A stretch of 64,000 nucleotides of DNA from Echeneis naucrates (taxonomy: Eukaryota > Chordata > Actinopteri > Carangiformes > Echeneidae). The stretch is from positions 10,847,623 to 10,911,622 of the forward strand of contig NC_042515.1 in assembly GCF_900963305.1 (NCBI RefSeq), in the 5' to 3' direction. Of this stretch, positions 36,629-48,743 are shown in pieces. Numbering within the stretch: the stretch's first letter is position 1; every line of letters begins with the position of its first letter. The position numbers and the translations under genes are program-made. A model generated the notes under the pieces. That model made no database searches, was not told where the DNA came from, and saw only the letters and a program-made list of their open reading frames with translations.

Positions 36629-39245
36629 AGCCTGAAGGTTCTTCTTCCCTTTTTTTTTTTTTTTTTCTTCCCCCCCCCCCTCTTTTTTTTTTTTTTTTTT
36701 TTTTTTGTTTGGTTTTGTTTTGTTTCACATTTTCCTACATTTGTACTGAAAGCTATTCCACATAAAACCTGTAGCTATGTGTCCAGCGTGGCCTCATCTT
36801 TTGTCTGGCTGGAGTAAAAGGTGATGTGCTGATTGCGCTACTATTGTTTCCTTGCAGGTTTTAAGAGTTGTGGGTACAGTGAAATGTGTTTCCGTTTCTT
36901 TTGCTCGTCTGCATATTTGAGGCACTGTTAGCTTGAATGGATCCCCTTTTCTTTGACTCTCGTGATCAACAAAACATTCTTCCCTCCACATTTACAGTAA
37001 GCGTGAACTAAATGTCAGTGCAACAAACTGCTTCTAGCAACTAGTTTAAACAAACACTCCTTGTGGACATGCATAGTGTATTGCAGTGGTCAATTTAGAC
37101 ACCTCAGATAGACATTGTCAGCCATATAGTCCTATCAAACTTAACTCTAAAACTTTTTGTGTTCAAGTTTGTTACTGTAATGGGATTGCTGCCTTAGGAA
37201 CAATAGAAAGTAACAATCAACAATTATGTAACATTTTTTTTGTTGCACTGAATTCTTAAAGGATCACAATAGGCCAAAAACAGTAAGCTTCCTCTGTTGC
37301 TTGTTGATGGTGTATGTACAACAAACACAAGCAGCCTTGTGTGTTCTTTTGTCAATCTGCTTTTTTGTTCAATCTCTGCCCATTAGGGTTTAAAATTACA
37401 ATGAGAGAAGTTAAAATTAGCTAAATTGTAGATCAGGTTAGATTAGTTAAATCTAAATTTCATTTGTCTTTGTTTCCCAGATGTTCTTTTAACTCCAAAG
37501 TTGACTGGAAGACCATTACAACTTCAGAATGTTCACAGCATCTTCTTCAACACTGTTTAAACTGACTTGGACACCACAAAAACGAAGGGAAACCAATGCC
37601 TTTCCTACACAAAGAAGAGCACAATTGTTTATCACCTAGTTAAGAAAGGATCTCCTGTGGTATCAAATCAGAAACTTGCGCATTCCTTCTTGGACCATTT
37701 TATGTTACCTTGAAAGAGAAAACAACACTATCATCCCATGCAAATGTGTGCGTCTTGAAAGCAAATGTTGGAGTGTAATTGTACAAATTATTTAACTTTT
37801 TCTCCCCCCCCCTCCACCCCCCCTTTTTTTTCTAAAGAATTCTATTCTGATGGTTTGTTATTCTTGATGGCTTTCTTTTTGTCATATTTCTTTTGTGGTT
37901 TTAGATATGTTTGAATTACAGCTTGTCTTTCTAATCCAGTTGAATCATATAAGACAGAAGAGAGAAAACATGCAGAAGTAAAAGCTTGGATCATATTACA
38001 CGAGCAGCTTTCAAAATGTCCATGATGTATTTATATACTAGCTGTTTTTGTTTCATCACAGCCTTTTGCACATGAAGAAGCTTTGCCTCTCAACTAATAC
38101 TATGTTAACTAACCAAGCACATGCTATAAGTTATGAATGCTCATTCCAGTACAAAAGGAGTTATTACGAGTAACTTATCCAGTTAACCCCCTTAATTCTT
38201 GTACATGCCTTTGATTTTGGGTGGGAAGGGGTGGGGTAGCAAAGTAGGTGCTGAGATAATTGGGGCATGGCTGGATTTTATTATATGGATGGGAAAATTG
38301 TGTTTAGTATCCACTTTGAGTGAAACACCTCACCTGACTAAATAGACACTTCCTTTGCTTGGGACTGCAGTTGCAACTCTGTGAATGAAATGTACAAATC
38401 AATGTCTGAAAATAATGGTCTGATGTTTTAAGTTAAGACATTTAATTTTGTCTGCCATTAGTTAATTTAGATGTGCATGCTGTAGACTTGCTTTCAATGG
38501 TGCAAAAATCCTAGATTTTCTTTTTTTTTTGTTTGTTTGTTTGTTTTTTGTTTTTGTTTTTTTTTTGTTTGTTTGTTTGTTTGTTTCTGAAAGGAGAGTA
38601 ACCTATTGATTAAACTTAATAGAAGCCATTTTTTTGGCTCAAACTCTGCATACATCATGTACTAATACTGGTAACGCTATGCACCAGAGTGAGCAAGAAT
38701 GGAGAAAGACATAATATTGACTGCATACTTAGTGTAAATTATGCTTACCAGTTCTATTGATGCCAATTTTGTAATAATTATAACAATCATTGTGAGAATT
38801 CTATCCTTGAGAATCCTTTCTCCTTCAAATCTTCACATTCAATGGAGCAATGTCCTCACATACTGTCCATATTAAAACTTTTGTACATTTTTTTTTCTTG
38901 GTCTTAAATTGAAAATCAGAGCATCTGAATGACAACATTTCACTGTATACAGAAGCACTTTTGTTAAAGTTGTGACATATTTTCACTTTTCTTTTTTCTG
39001 CGATGATGTACAATAAATGTGATGTATTCGTGTGTGGCCACAAGTAAAAATGCAATTCAACTGAGATGGATTCCCTTTTCTCTTTCCATTAATATTATAG
39101 AGCTCTGCACCCTTATGTACCTTTTCACTTTTGTATTTCATTTCAGTCTGTTGGTGTTCCACGGTGAGCTGGATGCAAGATAGATACTGTACTAAATTGT
39201 ACTGTTATTGATTGAAAAATGTAATAAAAAGCTGTTTGAGATCTC
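36629..39245 (+). other. gnb1: gnb1 3'UTR
   Basis: About 2.6 kb after the stop, ending near AATAAA at 39223-39228. A pure pyrimidine stretch lies just after the stop (about 36642-36716, T-runs broken by C11), and a GTTT-rich repeat lies at 38520-38586. A weaker AATAAA is at about 39011. No exon of another gene seen. Confidence 0.65.
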
Positions 39246-40194
39246 TTTTTGTTGTTGAGTTCTATCCAAAAGCTGCACACTTTTTTTATATATATAATCA
39301 TTTTTGCAGTGCTGTTGTAATGTAGGCTGTTGGATGTCCATCATTATATTGATGTGGAATTCAAATATGCAGTTTCCCAGCCTTACGACTGCTCGTGTCT
39401 GGGCTGAGGTTATTTTTCACTGTTGCTCAGGGAGGATGCTTTCAAGCAAAGGCAAATTTAAAGGTAAAAGCCCAAATCAGATTGTTGTGGGTGAGTGCTC
39501 CCATTATTTAAGACCAAACACCTTTAGTCTGTTCTTGTCATTTTGCTCTTTTATCTGAAACAAAATCTATAGCCATAAATCTAGCCACAATTGTGTGAAT
39601 CTACTCTTTTTTGTTGTCAAAATTACCTTTTTTCTTCATAACTCAGACTTTGCCTTCGTATAATACTTGTATAATTTGTATGATCTGCCTAGTTAAACTG
39701 TTGGGTGATGTACTAGTTTATTTTGGGTCAGCCTTACAAATACCTCCTGCTGCTGTAACCAGTTTTGGGTTCATTTACTTAATGTCAAAGTTCAAGTTTT
39801 TAGGAAATAATATCTTTTGTAACAAAAAGACTGGCTACTGGGCTGTTTAGTGCTTTATTGGTGCTTTATTATTATTAGACCAGAGGGGGGAAAAAAACAG
39901 CTCCTCCCTAGAAAAAAAAAAATTAAAACAATAAAGATGATTTGGATTGAATTTTGATTTGTGTTGGAGCGAGGCAAGCGAGCGGTGACAATATGGTTGT
40001 GTGAAATATTTGCAGGTCAAACTCATCCAGAATTAGTTTTAATAATTCAAGTACACATGCAGCTCAGGTTTATACCGCGGGTGTGATTGAAAGATCCTCC
40101 CTGTGAGTATGTACACAGAGCAGAATGTCTAATTTAAATGTTAAGTCAAAGTTTGGTGACATGTGACTTTGTGGTTTGTTGACTCGGCTGTGTA
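39246..40194. other. Intergenic, gnb1 to tardbp
   Basis: AT-rich, with no supportable exon or recognisable repeat beyond short A-runs. Confidence 0.5.
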
Positions 40195-41056
40195 AACCTT
40201 TATCTCACTGAAGTCCCGCGGGCCGCCATCTTCCCGGCTTTGCCAACCAACGTAGCTCCTGCCTCGGACGTACCAAATCCGATTTACACTCCCGGGGTGT
40301 ACAAATTAAGATGATCGCATTTTTGTGTTACACTACGTGAAAGATCAATTACATGCGTGGTAGAAACGTTTGTGGTATTACTCCACACTGTGGACTGAAG
40401 TCGTCTCTTCCCAATACGAACGACGCGCCGAAGACACATTGACCAACGTGAAATGAACTCATCCACCCGATGACGTATTTCCGACTTTGCTTAAATAATG
40501 CCATCTTTGTAGGCCCAAGACGGCGCTTACATTTTCCACCTCGTGTAGAAAAATATTTTTTTCTAAGCTTTAGCTTTCTCACTTTGCGTTTAGGACGAGG
40601 CGAGCGCTTAGTTTAAGTTGTTAGGTCGGCGAAAAGGTTTCCAAAGAGCTTGTTGAGTCGGACCAGTCGGCGGAAGACCGTGCGCAGTTTGGCGAAGAAT
40701 CACATTTTGAAGTGTCGTCCGGTGTTGACGACACGGATCCCCGTCCCAGCGAACAAAGGAACCGAGAAGCCGATGCACGCTCGCTGGCTTCAATGCAGGG
40801 AAGCTTTATTCATAAAATAATTTAAAATCAAAGACACGCGTTTTTCTCTCCGTGATACTTAGAATCGAGACGCGTTTGTTTTAAACAATAAACTTAATTG
40901 GCCTGACTCATTCATCCCCGTTAGCAACATCGGCTAAGGCTAGCCGCTATTGTGGTTGAGTGGCGTGCTAACTGCTAACTTTAGCACTGAATTGACTCGA
41001 AGTTTTGTTTTGTTTTGGATTTTTTTTTTCTTTTACTTATTTTATTTTTGGGGGAA
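40195..41056 (+). promoter_or_regulatory. tardbp: tardbp promoter region and 5'UTR
   Basis: CpG content rises sharply upstream of the tardbp start codon. The block includes GGGCCGCCATCTTCCC at about 40219-40234, which holds a YY1-type CCGCCATCTT motif on this strand. A pyrimidine-rich run (41009-41050) lies just before the ATG. Mammalian TARDBP has a non-coding first exon; I cannot tell whether that is so here. Promoter call by composition and position. Confidence 0.5.
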
Positions 41057-43380
41057 ATGGCCGAAGTGTACATTCGAGTGGCGGAGGAGGAGAACGAAGA
41101 GCCCATGGAGATCCCGTCCGAGGATGACGGTACCGTCTTGCTGTCCACCGTGGCGGCTCAGTTCCCAGGGGCGTGCGGCCTTCGGTTCCGGAGCCCCGTG
41201 TCTCAGTGCATGCGGGGTGTACGTCTTGTGGAAGGGGTCCTGCACGCACCAGAAAACGGATGGGGCAATGTCGTGTACGTCGTCAACTATCCAAAAGGTG
41301 GGCACTGGTACATTGCGCACGCTTTGCCACTGACATAACACCTCGTCCGAACAGGTGGTCAAATGTGATGTTATTTATAATTCATGATGTCGCTCCAGCA
41401 CAGTGAAATTAGACCCGACGTGCATTGTGCCCACGCCCACCCAAGTTAAGACTGAAAGTAAGTGCTGTGAAGTGTTAAAATCAGGAAACCGGTGTGACCG
41501 AATCACTGAGTGTCGGTGACATCTTGCAAAAGCAGGCACAGCAGCTCCTGCAATAACTCGGTAGATGTGCAGGTTTTACTATTTAAACTTGGGTAACAGA
41601 TCAGATCCATAAGGTTTTTTTTTGGGGGGGGGGGGGGCTCTATCCGTGATTTTTGCAGAGCTGTCCATAAAATCCCTTGTAGGCTATTGCTGTTTAAAAT
41701 CTGGCTGTGAAATGAATGTGTCACATTAGTCATGATCAGTGCTTTAATTGATCATTACATTTTCCACTGCGTTCTTTCTTATTTTTTTACTTGTATATGC
41801 GTTTAAAAATACCAATGTAAGACCTATGGCCTCAACCTTCAGCGTCCTTACTTGTTTGAATTGATACTGCCCAGTTTAACTAACAGGAAATAAAACTTCT
41901 TAGACTCTTAGAGTTTTGTTAAACTGGTATGGAGAATGGATGACTAAACTCTGTAGTCATTGTACAAGTTGAAATTGCTGGTAAAGATTGATGCCATTAA
42001 ATCAAACTAGTGGGAAATAATAAGATAAACACTAATGATAAATAATTGCACATTTTGAGTGGAAGAGGGAAAGTTGCATCTGATGACTCAGATTAAAATA
42101 AAGTAATTTTTCTCACTGTGGGTTCTTTTACAGACAACAAAAGGAAAATGGATGAAATAGATGCTTCTTCTGCTGTGAAGATGAAGAGAGGCGATATGAA
42201 GACCTCTGACTTGATTGTGCTGGGTCTACCGTGGAAAACAACTGAGCAGGACCTGAAGGACTACTTCAGTACATTTGGAGAAGTTATCATGGTTCAGGTA
42301 AAACATTATTTAAATTGATATAATTCTTATTTACGGCTTGGAAAATATTCAGTGATAGATGGATGTTGGCTTGTTTATGCTCCAGGTAAAACGAGATGCT
42401 AAGACTGGAAACTCTAAAGGATTTGGCTTTGTGAGATTCACTGAGTATGAGGCTCAAGAAAAGGTTATCTCTCAACGCCATATGATTGATGGGAGATGGT
42501 GTGACTGCAAGCTCCCTAACTCGAAGGTGAATATGGTAATGTCCATGCATATACCCACACTTTATGGGAATGAACAGTGTTGATGTTGTTAATACACTAT
42601 AACTTATGAAATTACATTTTTATTTTTCACTACAGCAAGGTCCAGATGAGCCACTGAGGAGTCGCAAAGTGTTTGTAGGGCGTTGCACAGAAGACATGAC
42701 TACAGATGACCTTCGGCAGTTCTTTATGCAGTATGGAGAAGTCACAGATGTCTTCATTCCCAAGCCATTCCGTGCTTTTGCTTTTGTCACTTTTGCAGAT
42801 GATCAGGTATAGTATTAAGTTTGTAGAAAGTAGCCCCTTATTTTACCCATATTCAGATGATCTGATTCATGATTCTTTTTCTTTACAGGTTGCCCAGTCT
42901 CTCTGTGGAGAGGACTTAATTATAAAAGGCGTCAGTGTTCACATCTCAAATGCAGAGCCCAAACATGGCAATAGGCAGTTTGATCGCACAGCACGGTTTG
43001 GGAATGGTTTTGGAGCACAAGCTTTTGGTAGCAGCCGTAGTGGGTTAGGGAGCAGCACTAATAGTAGTCTGGCTAATTTTGGCTCCTTCAGTCTGAACCC
43101 AGCTATGATGGCTGCTGCTCAGGCTGCTCTGCAGAGTAGTTGGGGGATGATGGGTATGCTGGCTAGCCAGCAGCAAACGTCAACCTCAGGCAGCACCTCC
43201 AGTGGAACAAGCTCCAGTAGGGACCAGAGTCAGTCTTTCAGTACAGGCAACAGCAACTATGGAACCAGCTCTGCCAGTCTGGGCTGGGGAACTGGCTCAA
43301 ACTCCACAACCAGTGGTAGTGGGTTTAGCTCAGGTTTTGGGTCCAGTATGGAGTCAAAGTCATCTGGGTGGGGTATGTAA
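41057..43380 (+). CDS. tardbp: TAR DNA-binding protein 43 (TDP-43)
   Basis: Nuclear RNA/DNA-binding protein that binds UG-rich RNA and controls splicing and its own mRNA level. Five coding exons: 41057-41297, 42134-42297, 42386-42526, 42636-42806, 42889-43380 (stop TAA), 402 aa against 414 in human. The N-terminal oligomerisation domain contains [20 protein letters not shown]. The bipartite nuclear signal is KRK...KMKR. RRM1 has LIVLGLPW and [11 protein letters not shown]2 has [10 protein letters not shown] and FRAFAFVTF. The low-complexity tail keeps the helical core [20 protein letters not shown] and the end SSGWGM. The tail is Ser/Thr-rich and Gly-poor compared with human. Teleosts carry two copies (tardbp and tardbpl); sequence alone does not let me decide which this is. 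Start chosen at MAEVYIRV; an in-frame ATG at 41015 lies in the pyrimidine-rich leader and lacks homology. Confidence 0.96.
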
Positions 43381-44560
43381 TTTAAGTGTTTGTATGGTAA
43401 GTATTGTGAGAAAGATGAGTCTTTTCAAAATTTATTTCTGGTGTTAATGCGTATCTGAAAACTTAACAATTTTTTGTGGAAGATGTTTTGTACATTTGGA
43501 AAAAATGCTAAAGATTTAATTTAGAAAGTGTTGAAGTGATTGTTTACCAGGATGTCTGACTAAAGTGCTATTTTTTTGATGTCTCATTTGTTTGTATCCA
43601 TTTCAACTGGATTCTCTAATGCATGTATTGTGAAATGTGATATAACCATTTTGAAAATGCATGAATGTCTGTGATTCACCATTATCTGGCTTTGTCATCG
43701 ACTTAAAAGGCAATCTTGCATTGGGAAGAATCTGGTTGAAACCTAAATGTTTTAAGTGCAACTTTATTTGCAGTCAAGTTCTATGGAAAAGCCTTCATTG
43801 AAATCTCTTCTGCAGTTCACCTCTCTTCCATTTTCCTGTGAGGAAGCTCCTCTTTGGCAACATTCTTGGGGTGATATCGGTATCATTCTCCCTCTTCCCA
43901 CCTGTAAATGCTATGCCATCAAAGAACGGCTTCACTCCGCATGTTCTAAGAGACGGTGGGTGTTTTCACTTTTATCCACTTTTAAATGGAAAGAACTGCG
44001 CAACTGACATTTTAAGAACTGATGAGTGCGATTGAGGATGGCTTGTGACGAAGAGTGAAGCGATGAGTGAGCGAACGGAGACACGCGTGAAACGGACTGG
44101 TTGTGCGGTGAAAGAGCCCAATTTGACTGCTATTTGAGTGTGTGAGTGGAAGCTGCAGATGCTACGAGCGCCTCCCCTAACATGGACATTCTTTAATTAG
44201 TACTTCAAGATATTTTTTTTTTTTTTTTTTTTTTAATCTTTGCAAGTTTTTCCCTACTCTTAAGTATGTCGATCAAGTGCAGAAATATCAAAATGTAGTG
44301 GAATGTTGTGATGAATATTTGTATTGCTTATATTATCTGATTTGAATGCTGTCTGGTGTGTGCTTTCATGTTACCGAACTGATCTGTAAGTGTGTACTTG
44401 ATGTGGATGACACCTGCTGAAGACTCTGGGGGACGCGAATGATAGTGTGAGAACGTGGAGTGGTGTGTCCAATGGTTCCCAGTAGCTCTTGTTGTTTGTG
44501 GGGTGTTTACAAACATGTCAAATGAAGGGAGTTCTCTAATAAAGTTCATTTGAATAGATG
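43381..44560 (+). other. tardbp: tardbp 3'UTR
   Basis: Non-coding sequence ending near AATAAA at 44538-44543. A T-run lies at 44212-44234. Between 44340 and 44480 there are several UG-rich words (GGTGTGTGC, AAGTGTGTAC, GTGGTGTGTCC). Such a segment is a plausible site for the TDP-43 self-binding known in mammalian TARDBP 3'UTRs, but that is inference. Confidence 0.6.
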
Positions 44561-45352
44561 CTTAGTTGATATTACTTGAGTCAATTTGTCAAATAAAAAA
44601 AATCTAATTCGATTCACATATCTAGGGACCTTGGGCTCTGCTGGTCGAGGTCTCCGTTTGAACCCTGACTGAAGTCTGTTCTGAAGGACGAAGACGGAAG
44701 TTCCAACACTTTCAGTGTGTGGCCTTCTCAGACATGACATGGGGTAGTACCTGTCTTTTTGCTGCTTTTAATGGCTTGTCAGAGTGAATTGTCCTTTATA
44801 GTAATCACAGGGGAAGCTTTGTCTTAAGACGATGAGTTCAGCAATATGGCATTCCCTTTCAAAGCAATATTTATCTAATTTGATGTAATGATATATTGCT
44901 GAGCCTTGAAATTGTAGATGGCCTTGTTCATCATGGATAGTTTGGCTGAGAGTGTCAACATGGCGTATTAATTCTTACATTGTTACAGGACAAGGACAGC
45001 CTAATCCACTTAAATACAGCATTAACTCAGTCAGTGTGGTACATGCCATTTTGCCACTGGCAACACTTGGGGGGGGGGGGGGATCTGTCAGGCACTGGTT
45101 ATTTAGACATATGTCACCAGAATACACTTTAATCAGACATTTCATTGCAGGTCCCTAAACAGATAAGTCTTAGTTTGCTTAAAATGTCCAAAAATGAAAA
45201 GATTTTTTTTTTTTTTTTTTAAATTACAGCTGAAACAACCATAAGGATGACTGCCGCGTGTGAAGACTTAATGTACTGTCATGTATTAGCCAGCCGTTGC
45301 TATTTGAATGTTGGGCATCGGTGGACACTGCAGGTCTGCCTGTGTCTTGTCC

Positions 45353-45845
45353 TTATTCTCTGCTTTCCTCCTCAGTGTCTCTGCTCTTCCTCTTCCCAGT
45401 ACTCTTCTTTTTCGAATCATTCTGTTCCTGGTTCAGTTCGTCACATTTATTTTGTATGTAGATGAACTGAAATGAATAAAGGCAAATTAAACATTCAGTT
45501 TGCTGTCTGCTTAAGAATAACCATCCCTACACAGCTACAGTGTACTATAACATTATCAGGATGACATTACAATGTTTTTGAACAACTAACATTGGCAAGC
45601 CTGAAAATGTGTGCTTTGTTCTGACTTGGACAGTAAATGCAGATAGCATAATGAGTAAGTGCTGTATGATTCCCCTGACATTTGAGTCAAAATCACTCAC
45701 CAAGGCAGTGCTGCGACGTGCTACAAGTTTCACATCTTCTGCAGTCACTGTGCTTCTTTTTGCATGTCTGAAAGAAATTACTCAAGGATGAATAAAGATA
45801 GAATACTGCATCAGGTATTTTACTGTTAAAGTTAGTATGGTCACC

Positions 45846-45876
<31 letters not shown>

Positions 45877-46565
45877 TACCTTGCAAAGGCCTCTAAGTCT
45901 TTCGCAAATATATCTAAGGGGGTGTCACAAAGAGGGATAATTTGAGAAATTGTCAAACCAGATTATTCACAGCATGTCTGCTGTAATATTCAATTCATAT
46001 GTGTACTAATGTGCAACGAATGCTGGATGGTTGAATTAGGAGCAGAAGACATGGACATGAGCAAATAAATAACATGAAAAAGATTATAGCCAAATAAATA
46101 ATACAGGCTTTGGTGCTTTGATTACCAAGCTGTATACATTGACTAGGGTTTTCCTCCACATGTGTACACGGCTGTTTGTTTTTGTTTCCATTACCTTAGT
46201 GACTTGAGTTTTATTTTACACATTTTGTAAAAAAGTGAAAGAAGTCACAAAATAAAGTATTGACACATACTATGGGATTCCCAATGTATTTCTATTACCG
46301 GCTGAACTCAGTTTGTATTGAAATACAAGTTTATTATAAAATTAAGAGTTCAAACTAAAGCTCCACCTTTCTAATACTTAAAGCAAAGAGCACCAATACC
46401 ATCATTCCAGCAACATGCCTCGATATTCCTTTTGTGGACACAATCTGTTAGAAGTATTTGAAGGCCAAAGAAAAAAAAAAAGATAATATTGGGTTGTTAA
46501 TCTACCGAACGCAAACATGATATTCATTAAATATAAGCATTACAAGGTATTGCATGTTACAGCAC

Positions 46566-46604
<39 letters not shown>

Positions 46605-48230
46605 TACTACTACTACAAGTTTACAATTGTACCCAATAAACTGGACTTGGCTCAGCTGACTGTTTCAGTCTGTGTCCACTAATGTACGATTATGAGTATC
46701 ACTTTCTGCCTGTTTATAAAAGGCCCTATTACCTGCAATCACTGCTTCTTATTGGTTAATAAATCGTGCTGATTTATTCTTTGGTGGCAATAACACTGCA
46801 GGTATGAATGAGCAGTCATTAATCAACAGGTACGGTGTGTCTCATCGTGGAATTGAATGCATTTATAAGTGTTACGTGCAGTTTCTCAATTTGTAAAGAC
46901 AAATTGAGACAATAAAGAAATCCAAAAGTATCAATCTGTTGTTACCAAAGGGATCTGCAATAATTAAACAAGTCTGCAGTTTAAGATAAGCTGTTAATGA
47001 ATGGATTTGGGTCCACTCCTTTTCTAGAAGGTCTGCGGTAAAGCCCACCATTGTGCAGTCCCAGGTAAACAACAAAGAAACTGTGTCGTCTTGTTAATGT
47101 TTGAATGTGCTGAAAACCGTTTGACCTGCATGTTTCAAGGAATAGGAGGAAGCTGGTTTGTTTGATGACACCCACCACATTGCCTGAACGTTGTTTCGGT
47201 TAATGCCGCTATGACTTGTCGACTGAACCCTCTGTGATGTTCCTCTGCCACCTTTTGGCACAGGCGACCAACCGTGAAGTGCACTGCTGCCTTTAACCTC
47301 TGAAAACGAAACAGCAGATTCACAGAAATCAAGACTGTGCGTCACACATCATTGATGATGCCATTTTTTTTTTTCTCAGGGCTTTGTCTTCAAGAAATTC
47401 AAATTCAGTGGTATTTAAGACTGAATGCAATTCTATGACAGCTCTCTGCAGGGAATGAAACAACAATAAAGCTGCCATTTTTAGAAATCAACATCTCCAT
47501 CAAGTTTATCCATTTTTGCCAAAGTGATGTGACAACGTAATGTTACATGGAGGGAAGTCATCTCCCAGTTTGGGGAGGTGTGTAAAAGTTTCTCTCAGTT
47601 TGGGGGGTAAAAAGTCTGTCTCTCAGTTTGGGGGGGTTAAAAGTCTCTGTCTTTCAGTTTGGGGGGGTTAAAAGTCTCTGTCTTTCAGTTTGGGGGGGTA
47701 AAAGGTCTCTGTCTCTCAGTTTGGGGGTAAAAGGTCTCTGTCTCTCAGTTTGGGGGTAAAAAGTCTCTGTCTTTCAGTTTGGGGGGGTTAAAAGTCTCTG
47801 TCTTTCAGTTTGGGGGGGGTAAAAGGTCTCTGTCTCTCAGTTTGGGGGTAAAAAGTCTCTGTCTTTCAGTTTGGGGTTAAAAAGTCCCTGTCTCTCAGTT
47901 TTGGGGGGTAAAAGGTCTGTCTCTCAGTTTGGGGGGGTTAAAAGTCTCTGTCTTTCAGTTTGGGGTTAAAAAGTCTCTGTCTCTCAGTTTTGGGGGGTAA
48001 AAGGTCTCTGTCCCTGCTCAGGGACAATCGGTCCACGTTTGGACAGAGATGGACATCAGAAGGAACAAACGACAAAAAAAAAAAACAACCACACCTTAAA
48101 TGATTTCGGTGACTCTGTTCGTATAAACGCATTGTCAGTGGACAGCCGTGTCCCCTCGGTAAAATAAGTCCATGTCGATGGTTTTGTCCTACACCTTTAC
48201 CTGGCGCGTCTCCTCTTCACCGACAGACAT
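45353..48230 (-). CDS. cenps: Centromere protein S (MHF1 / FANCM-associated histone-fold protein)
   Basis: Histone-fold protein that pairs with CENPX. It acts at kinetochores (CENP-T-W-S-X) and with FANCM in DNA crosslink repair. Five exons (minus): 48201-48230, 47176-47299, 45880-45913, 45701-45767, 45353-45466 (stop TAA), 122 aa against 138 in human. Landmarks matching the family are RLKAAVHFTVGRLCQKVAEE (helix 1), IAALTETTFRQC, FAKDLEAFARHAKRSTV and TAEDVKLVARRSTAL. A lysine-rich tail begins KKKSTGKRKSR. All junctions are in phase, including the 34-base third exon. The N-terminus (MSVGEEETRQ) is shorter than in mammals. In human, CENPS lies close to TARDBP in 1p36.22. An A-run (45846-45874) sits just past the exon 3 donor, and a minisatellite fills part of intron 1. 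Confidence 0.94.
46566..46616. repeat. (ATT)n passing into (ACT)n trinucleotide repeat
   Basis: About 13 ATT units followed by about five ACT units, inside cenps intron 2. Confidence 0.95.
47564..48010 (+). repeat. G-rich minisatellite, about 15 copies of a 29-31 base unit
   Basis: The unit reads approximately CAGTTTGGGGGGGTTAAAAG followed by TCTCTGTCTTT. I count 15 copies of CAGTTTGGG or CAGTTTTGGG. They differ in G-run length (4 to 8), in the AAAAGG/AAAAAG/TTAAAAG spacer, and in CTCTCAG versus CTTTCAG. It lies within cenps intron 1, less than 200 bases from the first coding exon. The G-rich strand is the template strand for cenps. Confidence 0.93.
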
Positions 48231-48404
48231 CTTCACCTGGACAAAGTATTCAGGCTGCGACACGCCGACGATCAGGACCCTCCACAGAAACGTCCTCTGA
48301 AATGGAAAACTGGCGGCATAAATACCAAGCAAACCAACAACTGCTCGGTTTCCTTCATGCAGAAGTTTTATAGCGCCACCTGGCGGTCTGGAGGAAACAC
48401 CAGA

Positions 48405-48560
48405 AAGATAAAATGGATAAAATAATCCTTTATTAGTCCCTCCGGGGGGAAATTTGCACATTACAGCAGCATCAGATATACAAGACAGAGAACAGAGTCA
48501 CACAAGAATAACTGGAACAGCTGGATAAGGTAGAAAGAATACATAAATAAATATATCACA
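48405..48560 (-). repeat. Fragment of a teleost dispersed repeat, probable non-LTR element end
   Basis: AATAATCCTTTATTAGTCCC followed by TCCGGGGGGAAATTTGCACA and TTACAGCAGCA. This is a familiar tail-like sequence in fish genomes. Family and orientation are uncertain; it lies between cenps and the retinol-binding-protein gene. Confidence 0.45.
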
Positions 48561-48694
48561 CAAAGTTTACCAACAAATACGTACATGAAAATTTCTACGG
48601 CAGTGATACACTGTCGTATTGGTACAAATACAAACTCTGCACCGCAGACAACTGTGCAATGGCAAAACAATGTTGTTGGCTTCATGTCATGACA

Positions 48695-48700
48695 TTTATT
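48695..48700 (-). other. Poly(A) signal for the retinol-binding-protein gene
   Basis: AATAAA on the minus strand, about 44 bases after the stop codon. Confidence 0.5.
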
Positions 48701-48743
48701 TCTCTGAAGTCTGAGATCATGACACACACATAACTACAATAAA

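Noticed and set aside
41042-41362. Minus-strand open frame opposite tardbp exon 1
   Set aside because: Antisense shadow of a GC-rich conserved exon.
45474-45481. AATAAA on the plus strand as a tardbp poly(A) site
   Set aside because: It sits in the acceptor region of the last cenps exon and lies 900 bases past a better signal at 44538.
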